NCBI GenBank assembly: GCA_003220225.1
Contig: QHRU01000036.1
Coordinates: 1 to 64,000, forward strand
Length of the DNA stretch: 64,000 nt
Reading direction: 5' to 3'
DNA from: Candidatus Rokuibacteriota bacterium
GTDB lineage: Bacteria > Methylomirabilota > Methylomirabilia > Rokubacteriales > CSP1-6
In this document: positions 28,603-38,517 of the stretch, one piece after another
How positions within the stretch are numbered: position 1 is the first letter of the stretch
Layout of the letters: every line of letters starts with the position of its first letter
The notes under the pieces: model-generated
What the model was told of the DNA's origin: nothing
What the model saw: only the letters and a program-made list of their open reading frames with translations
Databases searched by the model: none
Program-made: the position numbers and the translations under genes

Positions 28603-29250
28603 GTGAGCAACCCCGTCCGGCTCGTGATCTTCGATTGCGACGGCGTGCTGGTGGACAGCGAGCGGATCACCGTGCGGATCGACGTCGCCGTGCTCGCGCA
28701 ACTCGGGTGGACGCTGACGGAGGCGGAAGTGCTCGAGCGATTCCTGGGCCGGACGGACGAGTACATGGCGTCGCAGATCGAGGCCCACCTCGGCCGGCCG
28801 CTTGCCGCGAACTGGGACGAGCCCTTCCAGCGCTTGTATCGGGACGCGTTCGAAGCCGACCTCAAACCGGTGCCCGGGATTCTCGAGGCGCTCGACGCGA
28901 TCGTCGTTCCGACCTGCGTCGCGTCGAGCGGGACCCACGAGAGGATTCGCTACACGCTGGGCCTCACCGGGCTCTACAGCCGCTTCGCGGGCCGAATCTT
29001 CGGCGCCGGCGATGTCGTCCGGGGCAAGCCGGCGCCCGATCTCTTCCTCCACGCGGCGGATCGCATGGGCGTGCGCCCCGCAGACTGCGCCGTCGTCGAA
29101 GACAGCCGCTATGGCATCGAGGCCGCGCGCGCGGCCGGCATGCGCGCGTTCGGTTATGCCGGCGGGTTGACGCCCAGGCACTGGCTCGAGGGACGCGGGA
29201 CGGTGGTGTTCCAGGACATGCGCGAGCTGCCCCGACTCCTCGGCCCTTAA
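28603..29250 (+). CDS. HAD-superfamily sugar-phosphatase/phosphoglucomutase-like hydrolase
   Basis: A 215-aa HAD subfamily IA hydrolase. Motif I is FDCDGVLVDSE, motif II VASSG, motif III GKPAPDLF and motif IV VVEDSRYGIEAARAAGM. The helical cap between residues 20 and 85 is of the beta-phosphoglucomutase type. Relatives include YieH-like 6-phosphogluconate phosphatases and phosphoglycolate phosphatases, so the substrate is open. It starts at GTG and is convergent with the ABC permease gene, sharing a TTAA that serves as both stop codons. Confidence 0.85.
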   Translation: MSNPVRLVIFDCDGVLVDSERITVRIDVAVLAQLGWTLTEAEVLERFLGRTDEYMASQIEAHLGRPLAANWDEPFQRLYRDAFEADLKPVPGILEALDAIVVPTCVASSGTHERIRYTLGLTGLYSRFAGRIFGAGDVVRGKPAPDLFLHAADRMGVRPADCAVVEDSRYGIEAARAAGMRAFGYAGGLTPRHWLEGRGTVVFQDMRELPRLLGP

Positions 29251-30953
29251 CCGAACATGCCGCCCATGCGCGTGCCCGCGATGCGGTTGATCGCGAGCAC
29301 GCTGACGGTGGCGACGGCGATCAGGATCACGCCGAGCGCGGCCGCCTCGTTGGCGCTGCCTGCGATGTAGAAGGCGAAGATGCCGACGGGAATCGTCTCC
29401 CAGCCGCCCAGCGACAGGAAGAGGACGGCCGAGGCCTCCTGCAGCGACGTCATGAACGAGAACAGCGAGCCGACGAGCACGCCGCGCCAGATCAGCGGCA
29501 GCGTCACGTCGCGGAAGGAGCGGACGCCCGTCGCGCCCACGCTGGCCGCCGCTTCTTCCATGGAGCGGTGGACGAGCAGCAGCGACGCGTACGAGCCGCG
29601 CACCGTGTACGGCAGCCGGCGCACGGCGAGCACGATCGGCAGGATGATCCACAGGCTCGTGAGCGGCACCCCGAGCCACGGCAGCTCGACGTGGAAGGCG
29701 CGGATGTACGCGATGCCGATGGCGGTGCCGGGCACGGCGAGGATCAGCGTGTTGAGCCCGTCGAGCGTGTCGCGCCCGGGCAGCCGGGTGCGCGCGAGGA
29801 TCCACGCGATCGGCACGCCGACGACGATGCAGATCACCACGGCCAGGACGGAGTACAGCAGGCTGTTCACGATGTACTTCGGTGTCTCGACGATCACGCG
29901 CTCGAAGAAGAGCCACGTGTAGCGCACCGGGAACGGCGTCATCGACCAGCCCTTGCCGACCGAGGCGAGGGCGACTCCCAGATACGGGATGAACGAGAAC
30001 GCCATCACGGCCGACAGGAAGGTCACCGCCGCCGTCGCGCCGAGCGGGCCCAGACGCCGTCGGGCCACGCGCGAGTAGGACAGCGACGAGTAGTCCTTGA
30101 TCGCGACGTAACGCCGGGCGGCCACCAGAAACACGACCGCGAGCGCGACCATCAGCGCCGAGATGACGAGGCCCATGCGGAAGAGGCGCCGGTCCACGAA
30201 CTGCACGATGTTGAGATAGGCCTGGGAGGCGAGCAGGTCATGCACGCCCAGCACGAGGGGCGTCGCGAAGTCCGAGAACGTCCAGATGAAGACGAGCAGC
30301 GCACCTGCCACGTAGCCCGGCGTCGTCAGCGGCAGCGTGATCGTGCGCAGCTTGCGCCAGCCGCGTGCGCCGACGCTCTCGGCCGCCTCCTCCAGCGAGG
30401 GGTCGATCTTGCTCAGCGCGTCCACCACGTTGAGCGTGATCATCGGAAAGAGGTGCAGCGTCTCCACCAGCAGCACGCCGTGCACGCCGTAGACGAAGTT
30501 AATCGGCTTCGCCAGCCCGAACCAGTCCTCGAGCAGGATGTTGACGGTGCCCGCCTTGCCCATGATGAAGGTGAAGCCGAGCACGCCCACCAGCGGCGGC
30601 GAGATGATCGGGATGAGCGTGAGATAACCGAAGAGCCCGCGGCCCGGGAAGTCGTAGCGCACCAGCAGCAGCGCGATCGCGAAGCCGAGCACGGAGGTCG
30701 CCGCCACCGTGCCGGCGCCGAGCACCAGCGAGTTCCAGAGCGAGCGACGATAGAACGCGTCGCCCGCGAACGCCGTGAAGTTCGCGAGCGTCAGCCGTCC
30801 GGCCTCGTCGCTGAACGCGTCGTAGAAGACGCGCAGCAGCGGGTAGACGAGAAAGAGGGCCAGGAACGCCCAGATCAGCGCGACGCCCAGCGCGGGCAGC
30901 GCCGTCGCCAGGGCCCGGCGCGCGGGTGCGGCCGCGAGGGCGCCGTCGGTCAC
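29247..30953 (-). CDS. Fused two-domain ABC transporter permease, iron(III) type
   Basis: Inner-membrane permease of 568 aa with two fused MetI-like halves and about 12 helices. Each half carries an EAA loop for the ATPase: EEAAESVGARGWRKLRTITL and EEAAASVGATGVRSFRDVTL. This FbpB/AfuB layout serves Fe3+ or related small substrates. The GTG start overlaps the stop of a seven-codon reading frame that has the only strong ribosome site nearby. With the ATPase and binding protein genes upstream it forms one transporter. Confidence 0.88.
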   Translation of the reverse strand: MTDGALAAAPARRALATALPALGVALIWAFLALFLVYPLLRVFYDAFSDEAGRLTLANFTAFAGDAFYRRSLWNSLVLGAGTVAATSVLGFAIALLLVRYDFPGRGLFGYLTLIPIISPPLVGVLGFTFIMGKAGTVNILLEDWFGLAKPINFVYGVHGVLLVETLHLFPMITLNVVDALSKIDPSLEEAAESVGARGWRKLRTITLPLTTPGYVAGALLVFIWTFSDFATPLVLGVHDLLASQAYLNIVQFVDRRLFRMGLVISALMVALAVVFLVAARRYVAIKDYSSLSYSRVARRRLGPLGATAAVTFLSAVMAFSFIPYLGVALASVGKGWSMTPFPVRYTWLFFERVIVETPKYIVNSLLYSVLAVVICIVVGVPIAWILARTRLPGRDTLDGLNTLILAVPGTAIGIAYIRAFHVELPWLGVPLTSLWIILPIVLAVRRLPYTVRGSYASLLLVHRSMEEAAASVGATGVRSFRDVTLPLIWRGVLVGSLFSFMTSLQEASAVLFLSLGGWETIPVGIFAFYIAGSANEAAALGVILIAVATVSVLAINRIAGTRMGGMFG

Positions 30954-30973
30954 CGGACGACCAACACCTTCAT
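30950..30973 (-). CDS. Seven-codon leader reading frame coupled to the permease
   Basis: ATG preceded by GAGGAGG (5 nt apart) opens a frame MKVLVVR whose TGA overlaps the permease GTG as GTGA. The permease itself has no other ribosome site. Translation of this mini-frame would deliver ribosomes to the permease start. Whether the peptide has any role is unknown. Confidence 0.5.
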   Translation of the reverse strand: MKVLVVR

Positions 30974-30986
30974 GACGTCCTCCTCT

Positions 30987-32048
30987 TCAGTCGTCGCGCA
31001 GCACGAGGGTGACCGACGCGGGAAACGCGACGCGCACGGCGCGCCCCGCCGGCAGCACCTCGTGATGCCACGGGTCGCCGACGTCCACCTTGAGCACCAG
31101 CCCCGTCGTCGTCTCGACGTCGTAGCGAAGCGTGTTGCCGAGATAGGCGGCCAGCCGCACCCGCCCCTCGACGACGTTCTCGCCGGCGCCGTCCAGCGCG
31201 ACGTTCTCCGGGCGCACGGCGAGCACGCACGCGGCACCGGGCGCCAGCTCCGCCGCCGGACGGGCGCGCACGGGACCGAGCGCCGTCTGCACGAGCGCGT
31301 GGGCACCCGCGCGCTCCTTGACCACGCCCGGAATGAAGTTGTTGGTCCCGACGAAGTCCGCCACGAAGCGGTTCGCGGGGCGCTCGTAGAGCGCCTTGGG
31401 CGGCGCCACCTGCTGCACGCGGCCGTCGCGCATGACGGCCACGCGGTCGGACAGCGAGAGCGCTTCCTCCTGATCGTGGGTGACGTACACCGTCGTGATG
31501 CCGAGGTCCTTCTGGAGCGCGCGGATCTCGCCGCGCACCTGCACGCGGATCTTCGCATCCAGGTTCGAGAGCGGCTCGTCGAGCAGCAGGATGTCGGGGC
31601 TCAGCACCAGCGCGCGCGCCAGCGCCACCCGCTGCTGCTGGCCGCCGGAGAGCTGGCCGGGATAGCGGTCCTCGAGGCCGGTCAGGTTCACCTTGGCCAG
31701 CCCCGCCGCCAGCCGCCGTCCGATCTCGGCGGCGGCCAGCTTGCGCAGACGCAGCCCGTACGTCACGTTGCCGCGCACGGTCATGTGGGGCCAGAGCGCG
31801 TAGTTCTGGAAGACCATGCCGATGTTGCGCTCGTACGGCGGCAGGCCGTCCACGCGACGCTCGCCGAACCGGATCTCGCCGCCGTCGACGGGATAGAAGC
31901 CCGCGATCATCCGCAGCAGCGTCGTCTTGCCGCAGCCGGAGGGGCCGAGCAGCGTGAACAGCTCGCCGTCGCCGACCCCGAGCGAGACGCGGTCGACGGC
32001 GGTGGCCGCGCCGAACCGCTTGACGACGTCGCGGAGCTCGATCCTCAC
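30987..32048 (-). CDS. ABC transporter ATPase, iron/polyamine type with TOBE domain
   Basis: Energises the adjacent permease. The 353 aa include Walker A GPSGCGKTT, signature LSGGQQQRVALARAL, Walker B LLLDEPLSNLDAKIR and the H-loop TVYVTHDQEEAL, followed by a C-terminal TOBE-like domain (about residues 245-350). The GTG start lies 7 nt after the binding-protein stop. A separate ugp locus nearby lacks its own ATPase and might share this one; that is inference. Confidence 0.92.
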   Translation of the reverse strand: MRIELRDVVKRFGAATAVDRVSLGVGDGELFTLLGPSGCGKTTLLRMIAGFYPVDGGEIRFGERRVDGLPPYERNIGMVFQNYALWPHMTVRGNVTYGLRLRKLAAAEIGRRLAAGLAKVNLTGLEDRYPGQLSGGQQQRVALARALVLSPDILLLDEPLSNLDAKIRVQVRGEIRALQKDLGITTVYVTHDQEEALSLSDRVAVMRDGRVQQVAPPKALYERPANRFVADFVGTNNFIPGVVKERAGAHALVQTALGPVRARPAAELAPGAACVLAVRPENVALDGAGENVVEGRVRLAAYLGNTLRYDVETTTGLVLKVDVGDPWHHEVLPAGRAVRVAFPASVTLVLRDD

Positions 32049-32055
32049 GACATGG

Positions 32056-33171
32056 CTACGGCTTCTTCCACACCGCCTCGATGTCGCTGCGGAACTTCGT
32101 CTTGAGCGCCTCCGAGCGCCGGGCGGCCCCCGCGTCGTCGTAGACGTTGGATACCTCGCGGTCGAAGTACGAGCGCACGCCTCCCGTGAACTCCACCGCC
32201 ATCTCCGCCGTCGAGCCGAGCGGTCCCTGCACCTTGTACCTCGGGGTGATCGGGAAGAGACCACGCTCCATGAACACTTTCTGGCCGCGCTCGGTCAGCA
32301 GAAATTCGATGAACGCGCGCGCCGCCTTCGGATTGCGCGCGCCGGCGAGGATGGCCATCGGCTCCGGGGTGACGAACGCGTTCTTCGGCGCCACGAACTT
32401 GAGATCGAAGCCCGCGAGCTTCTCCTCGAACGCCATATACGACGGGACCGCGAATCCTGCCGTGTATTCCCCCTTCGCGACCACGGTCGGAACGTCACGG
32501 CTTCGCGCGGTGAAGTGCCCGGTGTTGGCGGCGAGCTTCTTGAGCCATTCCCAGCCCTTGTCCTCGCCGTACATCGACAGGATCACCTCGTACGTCGCGT
32601 TCGACGACGACGAGCGCGTGGGCGCGCACTGCGCGACCTCGCCCCTGAGCTTGGGGTTCAGCAGGTCGTCCCACTCCCTGGGCTCGGCGATGCCGAGGCG
32701 CTGGATCTTCTTGGGGTGATAGACGAGGCCGTACGGCTCCAGCGCGGTGCCGATCCAGTAGCCCTCCTTGTCCTTGAGCGGGATCGGCTTCGGCTTGCCG
32801 ATGGAGGCCGGGACCGACTCCCAGGCGTCGCGTGAGATCTCGACCTTCTGCAGGAGCTTCTGGTCGGCGAGCTTCTCGAACAGCGCCGACTCTCCGCCCC
32901 AGAAGATGTCGACCTCGGGCTTGCCCTTCCATTCCACGATGCGGCCGTACGCGATCGGCGTCCCCGCCGGGATCGCGTTCACCTTCACCGCGACGTTCCA
33001 CTTCTCCTTCGCGTACTCGGCGAACGCCTTCAGCGCCGCGTCGTGGATGAACTTCGACACCGGCGTGATGAGATTCAGCTCGCTCTCGATCGGCGCCTGG
33101 GCGCCGGCCCCGCTCGCCGCGGCCACCGCCGCCAGCGCGGCGAGGGTCAGCACCATCATTCGTCGCGTCAT
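32056..33171 (-). CDS. Periplasmic substrate-binding protein, iron(III) ABC type
   Basis: Solute receptor of 371 aa with a signal peptide (residues 1-24, ending GAGAQA). The mature part resembles the FbpA/AfuA class (VDIFWGGESALFEKLADQKL, AFVTPEPMAILAGARNPKAARAFIEFLL written here in parts: AFVTPEPMAILAG and ARAFIEFLLTERGQ). AGGAGG precedes the ATG by 9 nt, inside the end of the PNPOx-like gene. The ligand, Fe3+ or a small organic anion, is not proven. Confidence 0.88.
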   Translation of the reverse strand: MTRRMMVLTLAALAAVAAASGAGAQAPIESELNLITPVSKFIHDAALKAFAEYAKEKWNVAVKVNAIPAGTPIAYGRIVEWKGKPEVDIFWGGESALFEKLADQKLLQKVEISRDAWESVPASIGKPKPIPLKDKEGYWIGTALEPYGLVYHPKKIQRLGIAEPREWDDLLNPKLRGEVAQCAPTRSSSSNATYEVILSMYGEDKGWEWLKKLAANTGHFTARSRDVPTVVAKGEYTAGFAVPSYMAFEEKLAGFDLKFVAPKNAFVTPEPMAILAGARNPKAARAFIEFLLTERGQKVFMERGLFPITPRYKVQGPLGSTAEMAVEFTGGVRSYFDREVSNVYDDAGAARRSEALKTKFRSDIEAVWKKP

Positions 33172-33173
33172 CG

Positions 33174-33659
33174 TCACGCTCCTCCTGTCGCGGCTCCCGG
33201 CGCGCGCCACGTGCTGTGCACCGGTCGCATCTGTGGCGTTAGCACGTTCTCCCATCGCGTATGCATGACCCGATCGATCCACAGCTCGAACAGGACTTCA
33301 GACGCATCCGCCATGTGCTTGGCGTCTCGAAAGACTGCGTCGCGCACCGCCGGATCCTCGACCAGCCTGGCGTTGCCTGCGACGTAGAACTCGTCGCTTC
33401 CCGCCCTGGGCTGCGGGAACGTCTGCAGCGCGTATCGGCCATCCCGTACCAGGTCGTGTCGCTTCGGTGACGCTGGCGTCACGAGGACGAAGAGACGATC
33501 GCTGGAGAGAACAGGGCATACCGGATGCAGGCGGGGCGCGCCGTCCTTGCGCACCGTCGCCAGAAAGGCCAGTCCGATACCAGGCCCGTGGAGGAGCAGC
33601 GAGCGGCCGGTCTCGGCCAGGTCCCGCCTGGCGCTCGCGAACTCCTTCCACGTCACCAC
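33174..33659 (-). CDS. Pyridoxamine 5'-phosphate oxidase-fold protein
   Basis: A 161-aa split-barrel flavin-binding-fold protein (LAFLATVRKDGAPRLHPVCP, YALQTFPQPRAGSDEFYVAG). Members bind FMN, F420 or heme and reduce varied substrates; true PdxH C-terminal motifs are absent. It starts at GTG 19 nt after glpK and ends 2 nt before the binding-protein ATG, so it is likely co-transcribed with both. Confidence 0.75.
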   Translation of the reverse strand: MVTWKEFASARRDLAETGRSLLLHGPGIGLAFLATVRKDGAPRLHPVCPVLSSDRLFVLVTPASPKRHDLVRDGRYALQTFPQPRAGSDEFYVAGNARLVEDPAVRDAVFRDAKHMADASEVLFELWIDRVMHTRWENVLTPQMRPVHSTWRAPGAATGGA

Positions 33660-33678
33660 TCCATCACCCCACGCCCGA

Positions 33679-35176
<1,498 letters not shown>

Positions 35177-35178
<2 letters not shown>

Positions 35179-35198
35179 GATAGCGGGAGGCTATCATA
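35177..35198. promoter_or_regulatory. Palindromic divergent promoter/operator between glpK and the binding-protein gene
   Basis: ATGATAGC, 5-nt spacer, GCTATCAT is a perfect inverted repeat (35177-35197). It contains TATCAT (35192-35197) for the plus gene and TATGAT (35193-35198 read in reverse) for glpK, so one site may fire both ways or bind a dimeric regulator. Confidence 0.5.
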
Positions 35199-35224
35199 GG
35201 GCCTCGTTGAAGGAGGCGCGCGCG

Positions 35225-36763
35225 ATGCGACTCGTTCGAAGACTCCTCCTCGCGTTGCTCCTGCTCGCGATCCCGCCCCTCGGCGCGACGCCGAGCCACG
35301 CCTCGCCCGAAGGCCAGATGACCTGGGCGGTTCACTTCTCGCTCGCTCCGACCTGGTTCGACCCCGCCGAGACGTCCGGGATCATCACGCCGTTCGTGGT
35401 GCTGTACGCGCTGCACGACGCGATGGTGAAGCCGCTGCCGGGCAACCCCATGGCGCCGAGCCTGGCCGAGTCGTGGAGCGCGTCGACGGACTGGCTCGTC
35501 TACGAGTTCGTGCTCCGCAAAGGCGTGCGATTCCACAACGGCGAGCCGGTCACCGCCGAGGACGTCAAGTTCTCGCTGGAGCGCTATCGCGGGGCGTCCA
35601 ACAGGATGCTCAAGGACCGTGTGCTGGCCATCGAGACTCCGGATCCGGGGCGGGTCCGCATCCGCCTGAAGCAGCCATGGCCCGACTTCATGACCTTTTA
35701 CTCGATCGCCACCGGGGCGGGCTGGATCGTGCCGAAGAAGTACGTCGAGAAGGTCGGCGAGGACGGCTTCAAGAAGGCGCCGATCGGCGCCGGGCCCTAT
35801 CGGTTCGTCTCGTTCACACCGGGCGTGGAGCTCGTGCTGGAAGCGTTCGATCAGTACTGGCGCAAGACGCCGAGCGTGAAGCGCCTCGTCTTCAGAGCGA
35901 TCCCGGACGACTCCACGCGGCTGGCCGCGCTCAAGCGTGGTGAGGTCGACATCGGGTACGCGTTCTTCGGCGCGCTGGCCGAAGAAGCCCGGCGCACACC
36001 CGGGCTCACGCTGAAGGCGACCGTGGTGCCGACCACGTTCTGGGTGTACTTCGCCGACCAGTGGGATCCGAAATCACCGTGGCACGATCGGCGCGTGCGT
36101 CTGGCCGCGAACCACGCCATCGATCGGCAGGCGATCAACGAGGCGGAGAACCTGGGACACGCGAAGATCACGGGGAGCCTCATCCCCACGAGCTTCGACT
36201 TCTACTGGCAGCCGTCGGCGTACGCGTACGATCCCGCCCGGGCCCGGCAGCTCCTGGCGGAGGCAGGCTACCCGAACGGCTTCGACGCGGGCGACTACTT
36301 CGTCGACGCGGCGTTCGTGAACGTGGCCGAGGCGACGGTGAACTATCTTCAGGCCTCCGGCATCCGGGCGAAGGTGCGGCCGCTCGAGCGGGCCGCGTTC
36401 TTCAAGGCGTTCGGCGACAAGAAGCTGAAGAACCTCGTCCAGGGTGGCAGCGGCGCGTTCGGCAACGCCGCCACGCGGATCGAGGCCTTCGTCGCCTCCG
36501 GCGGCACCTACGTGTATGGAAGCTATCCGGACATCGACGGGCTGTTCCGCGAACAGGCGACGGAGCTGGATCGCAAGCGGCGCGAGGCGACCCTGCACCG
36601 GATCCAGCAGCTCATGCACGACAAGGTGATCTTCGCGCCGATCTGGCAGCTGGCCGCCATGAGCGGCGTCGGGCCGCGGGTGGAGGAGTCGGGGATCGGC
36701 CTCGTGGCCGGCTACGCCTTCTTCTCGTCGCCCTACGAGGACGTGCGGCTGAAATCACGCTGA
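35225..36763 (+). CDS. Oligopeptide/nickel-type ABC substrate-binding protein (SBP family 5)
   Basis: Periplasmic solute receptor of 512 aa with a signal peptide (residues 1-26). The family 5 pattern is clear: LAESWSASTDWLVYEFVLRK, GVRFHNGEPVTAEDVKFSLE, GAGPYRF and FDQYWRK. AAGGAGG precedes the ATG by 8 nt. It stands alone, divergent from glpK and convergent with a GDPD gene, with no permease adjacent, so it may feed a transporter encoded elsewhere. Confidence 0.92.
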   Translation: MRLVRRLLLALLLLAIPPLGATPSHASPEGQMTWAVHFSLAPTWFDPAETSGIITPFVVLYALHDAMVKPLPGNPMAPSLAESWSASTDWLVYEFVLRKGVRFHNGEPVTAEDVKFSLERYRGASNRMLKDRVLAIETPDPGRVRIRLKQPWPDFMTFYSIATGAGWIVPKKYVEKVGEDGFKKAPIGAGPYRFVSFTPGVELVLEAFDQYWRKTPSVKRLVFRAIPDDSTRLAALKRGEVDIGYAFFGALAEEARRTPGLTLKATVVPTTFWVYFADQWDPKSPWHDRRVRLAANHAIDRQAINEAENLGHAKITGSLIPTSFDFYWQPSAYAYDPARARQLLAEAGYPNGFDAGDYFVDAAFVNVAEATVNYLQASGIRAKVRPLERAAFFKAFGDKKLKNLVQGGSGAFGNAATRIEAFVASGGTYVYGSYPDIDGLFREQATELDRKRREATLHRIQQLMHDKVIFAPIWQLAAMSGVGPRVEESGIGLVAGYAFFSSPYEDVRLKSR

Positions 36764-36768
36764 TCGAG

Positions 36769-37587
36769 TCAGCGTCTCCCGAATAGCCGGAGCGCCAGGT
36801 CCGGGCGGTCGGTCATCACGACATCGACGCCCAATGTGCGCATGCGCAGCAGGTCGGCCTCCGCGTTCACGGTCCAGGCCGAGAGGCGCACGCGGGCAGC
36901 CCGTGCGGCCGCGACGACGCGCGCGTCCACGAGGTGGTGGTCGATGCCGACGTCGGTCGTCCCGACGCCGGCGGCCCGGCGCACGGCGTCCACCGCGCTG
37001 ATGCCCTCGACACCCAGGCGCGTTCGGCTCACGAGCAGCATCGTTCGCGCCGACGGCGTCCGCGCGCGCACGCGCGCCAGCGTGGCCGGGTCGAAGGACT
37101 GCACGACCGCTCGCGGCGAGAGACCGCGCGCGGCAAGGGCCTCGAGCACGAGCACCTCGAGACCGCCGTAGGGAGCGCCGTTGACCTGTGGCTTGATCTC
37201 CGGCAAGACGTCGACCTTCGACGACGCCGCGAGATCGAGGACCTGGGCCAGCGTCGGCACGCGCTCGTCCGTCGGCGCGCCGGTCGCGTCGCGCAGCCGC
37301 GCGGTCGAGAGCGCGTCGCGCGTCGCCTCGAGCACGAGCCCGCGCGCCGTGGTGGTGCGATCGAGCGTGGGATCGTGGATGACGACGGGCTCGCCACTCG
37401 CGGTCAGGTGGACGTCGAACTCGAGCGCGTCCACGCCGAGCGCGATGGCGCCGCGGAACGCGGCGAGGCTGTTCTCGGGCCATAGCCGTGCCCCGCCACG
37501 ATGCGCGGCGATGAGCGGTCCCGGCCCGGCGGACGCGGAGCTCGCGAGGGCAAGCAGCACTCCCGCGATGGCGACGCGCCGGATCAC
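36769..37587 (-). CDS. Glycerophosphodiester phosphodiesterase, exported paralogue
   Basis: Splits glycerophosphodiesters to G3P and an alcohol. The 272 aa start with a signal-like segment (VLLALASSASAGPG), so it is probably periplasmic, then the GDPD core: AAHRGGARLWPENSLAAF, EFDVHLT, VIHDPTLDRTT and PEIKPQ. It overlaps the next GDPD gene upstream by 4 nt (GTGA) and is closely similar to it, indicating a tandem duplication. Confidence 0.92.
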   Translation of the reverse strand: MIRRVAIAGVLLALASSASAGPGPLIAAHRGGARLWPENSLAAFRGAIALGVDALEFDVHLTASGEPVVIHDPTLDRTTTARGLVLEATRDALSTARLRDATGAPTDERVPTLAQVLDLAASSKVDVLPEIKPQVNGAPYGGLEVLVLEALAARGLSPRAVVQSFDPATLARVRARTPSARTMLLVSRTRLGVEGISAVDAVRRAAGVGTTDVGIDHHLVDARVVAAARAARVRLSAWTVNAEADLLRMRTLGVDVVMTDRPDLALRLFGRR

Positions 37588-38378
37588 GCCCGCCCGAGCG
37601 CGCGCAGCGCGAGGTCCGGACGATCGCTGGTCAGCACGTCCACGCCGAGAGCGATCACCCGGCGCATCTCCGGCTCGTCGTTGACGGTCCACACGCCGAC
37701 CTTCACCCGGGCCGCCCGCGCGGCCGCCATCACGCGCTCGTCGACGAGCGTGTACTTGAGCCCGACGTCGGTGGCGCCGTACCGGAGCGCCCACGCCACC
37801 GTGTCGGCCGGCCGGGCGCGGGCCAGCCGGACGTGCATCGCGGACACGAGCAGCGTCGTGCTCAGCCTGGGGGCCAGCGTCCGGGCGCGCTCGATGACCG
37901 CCGGGTTGAACGACATGAGGTTGGCGCGCTCGAGGAGCCTCGCGCTCGACAGCGCGGCGATGGCCCGCTCCTCGAGTCCCTGGTATCGCGCGCCCGGCCT
38001 GATCCGGGAGCGCGGAAAGTAGCGGACGCCGAGGCTCCGGCCCGGCGCCTTGACTTCCACGAGCACGCCGCCGCCGGCCTCGGCCACGATCGCGAGGGCG
38101 TCCTCGAGCATCGGCACGTGCTCGGCCGTCAGCCGTCGGTCCGGGCCGCGCAGCCGCGCGCGCCGAAGCTCGGCGGCCGTGCGCGTGCGCACGCGGCCGA
38201 GCCGGTCCGTGGTGCGACGCAGCGTCGCGTCGTGGATGACCGCGAGCGCCCCGTCGGCGGTGAGGTGCACGTCCAGCTCGACGAGGTCGGCGCCGAGCGC
38301 CAGCGACTCGCGGAACGCGCGCAGGCTGTTCTCGGGCCAGAGGCGCGCGCCGCCGCGGTGCGCGGCCAGCCGCGTCAT
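37584..38378 (-). CDS. ugpQ: Glycerophosphodiester phosphodiesterase, cytoplasmic paralogue
   Basis: A 264-aa GDPD without a signal peptide: LAAHRGGARLWPENSLRAF, ELDVHLTADG, VIHDATLRRTT and VEVKAPG carry the catalytic His and acidic metal ligands. It follows ugpB-A-E in the same direction, the position of ugpQ in enterobacteria, and should produce cytoplasmic G3P from imported glycerophosphodiesters. The 38379-38517 gap upstream carries a dispersed repeat. Confidence 0.9.
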   Translation of the reverse strand: MTRLAAHRGGARLWPENSLRAFRESLALGADLVELDVHLTADGALAVIHDATLRRTTDRLGRVRTRTAAELRRARLRGPDRRLTAEHVPMLEDALAIVAEAGGGVLVEVKAPGRSLGVRYFPRSRIRPGARYQGLEERAIAALSSARLLERANLMSFNPAVIERARTLAPRLSTTLLVSAMHVRLARARPADTVAWALRYGATDVGLKYTLVDERVMAAARAARVKVGVWTVNDEPEMRRVIALGVDVLTSDRPDLALRALGRA

Positions 38379-38385
38379 TGGTCAC

Positions 38386-38517
38386 CGTGGGGGGCCCCGA
38401 CATGGCCCCCCAGCCTCTTCAAGCGAAGGGGGCTACGCCCCCCCCGGACTCCCCCGGCGAGCGCTCGGACGCGCCCCGGCGAAGCCGTGGCGCGCCTCGG
38501 GGTTGACACAGAATGTC
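38386..38517 (-). repeat. Two-hairpin dispersed repeat, copy C, long variant
   Basis: Read on the minus strand, the element begins at the ugpE stop codon with a short GACATTCTGTGTC inverted repeat, then the GGCGC hairpin, an extra AGGGGGC/GCCCCC hairpin module and the G6/C6 hairpin. The same stop-adjacent sequence occurs at nuoL (47418-47440). Confidence 0.75.

Noticed and set aside
28635-32105. Very long plus-strand frame across the HAD, permease and ATPase genes
   Set aside because: Overlaps a same-strand HAD gene in another frame and antisense of two conserved transporter genes; composition is that of a chance frame.
38386-38517. Calling the two-hairpin repeats intrinsic terminators
   Set aside because: Stems are strong but no copy is followed by a T run, and one copy lies inside a tRNA operon where termination would be harmful.
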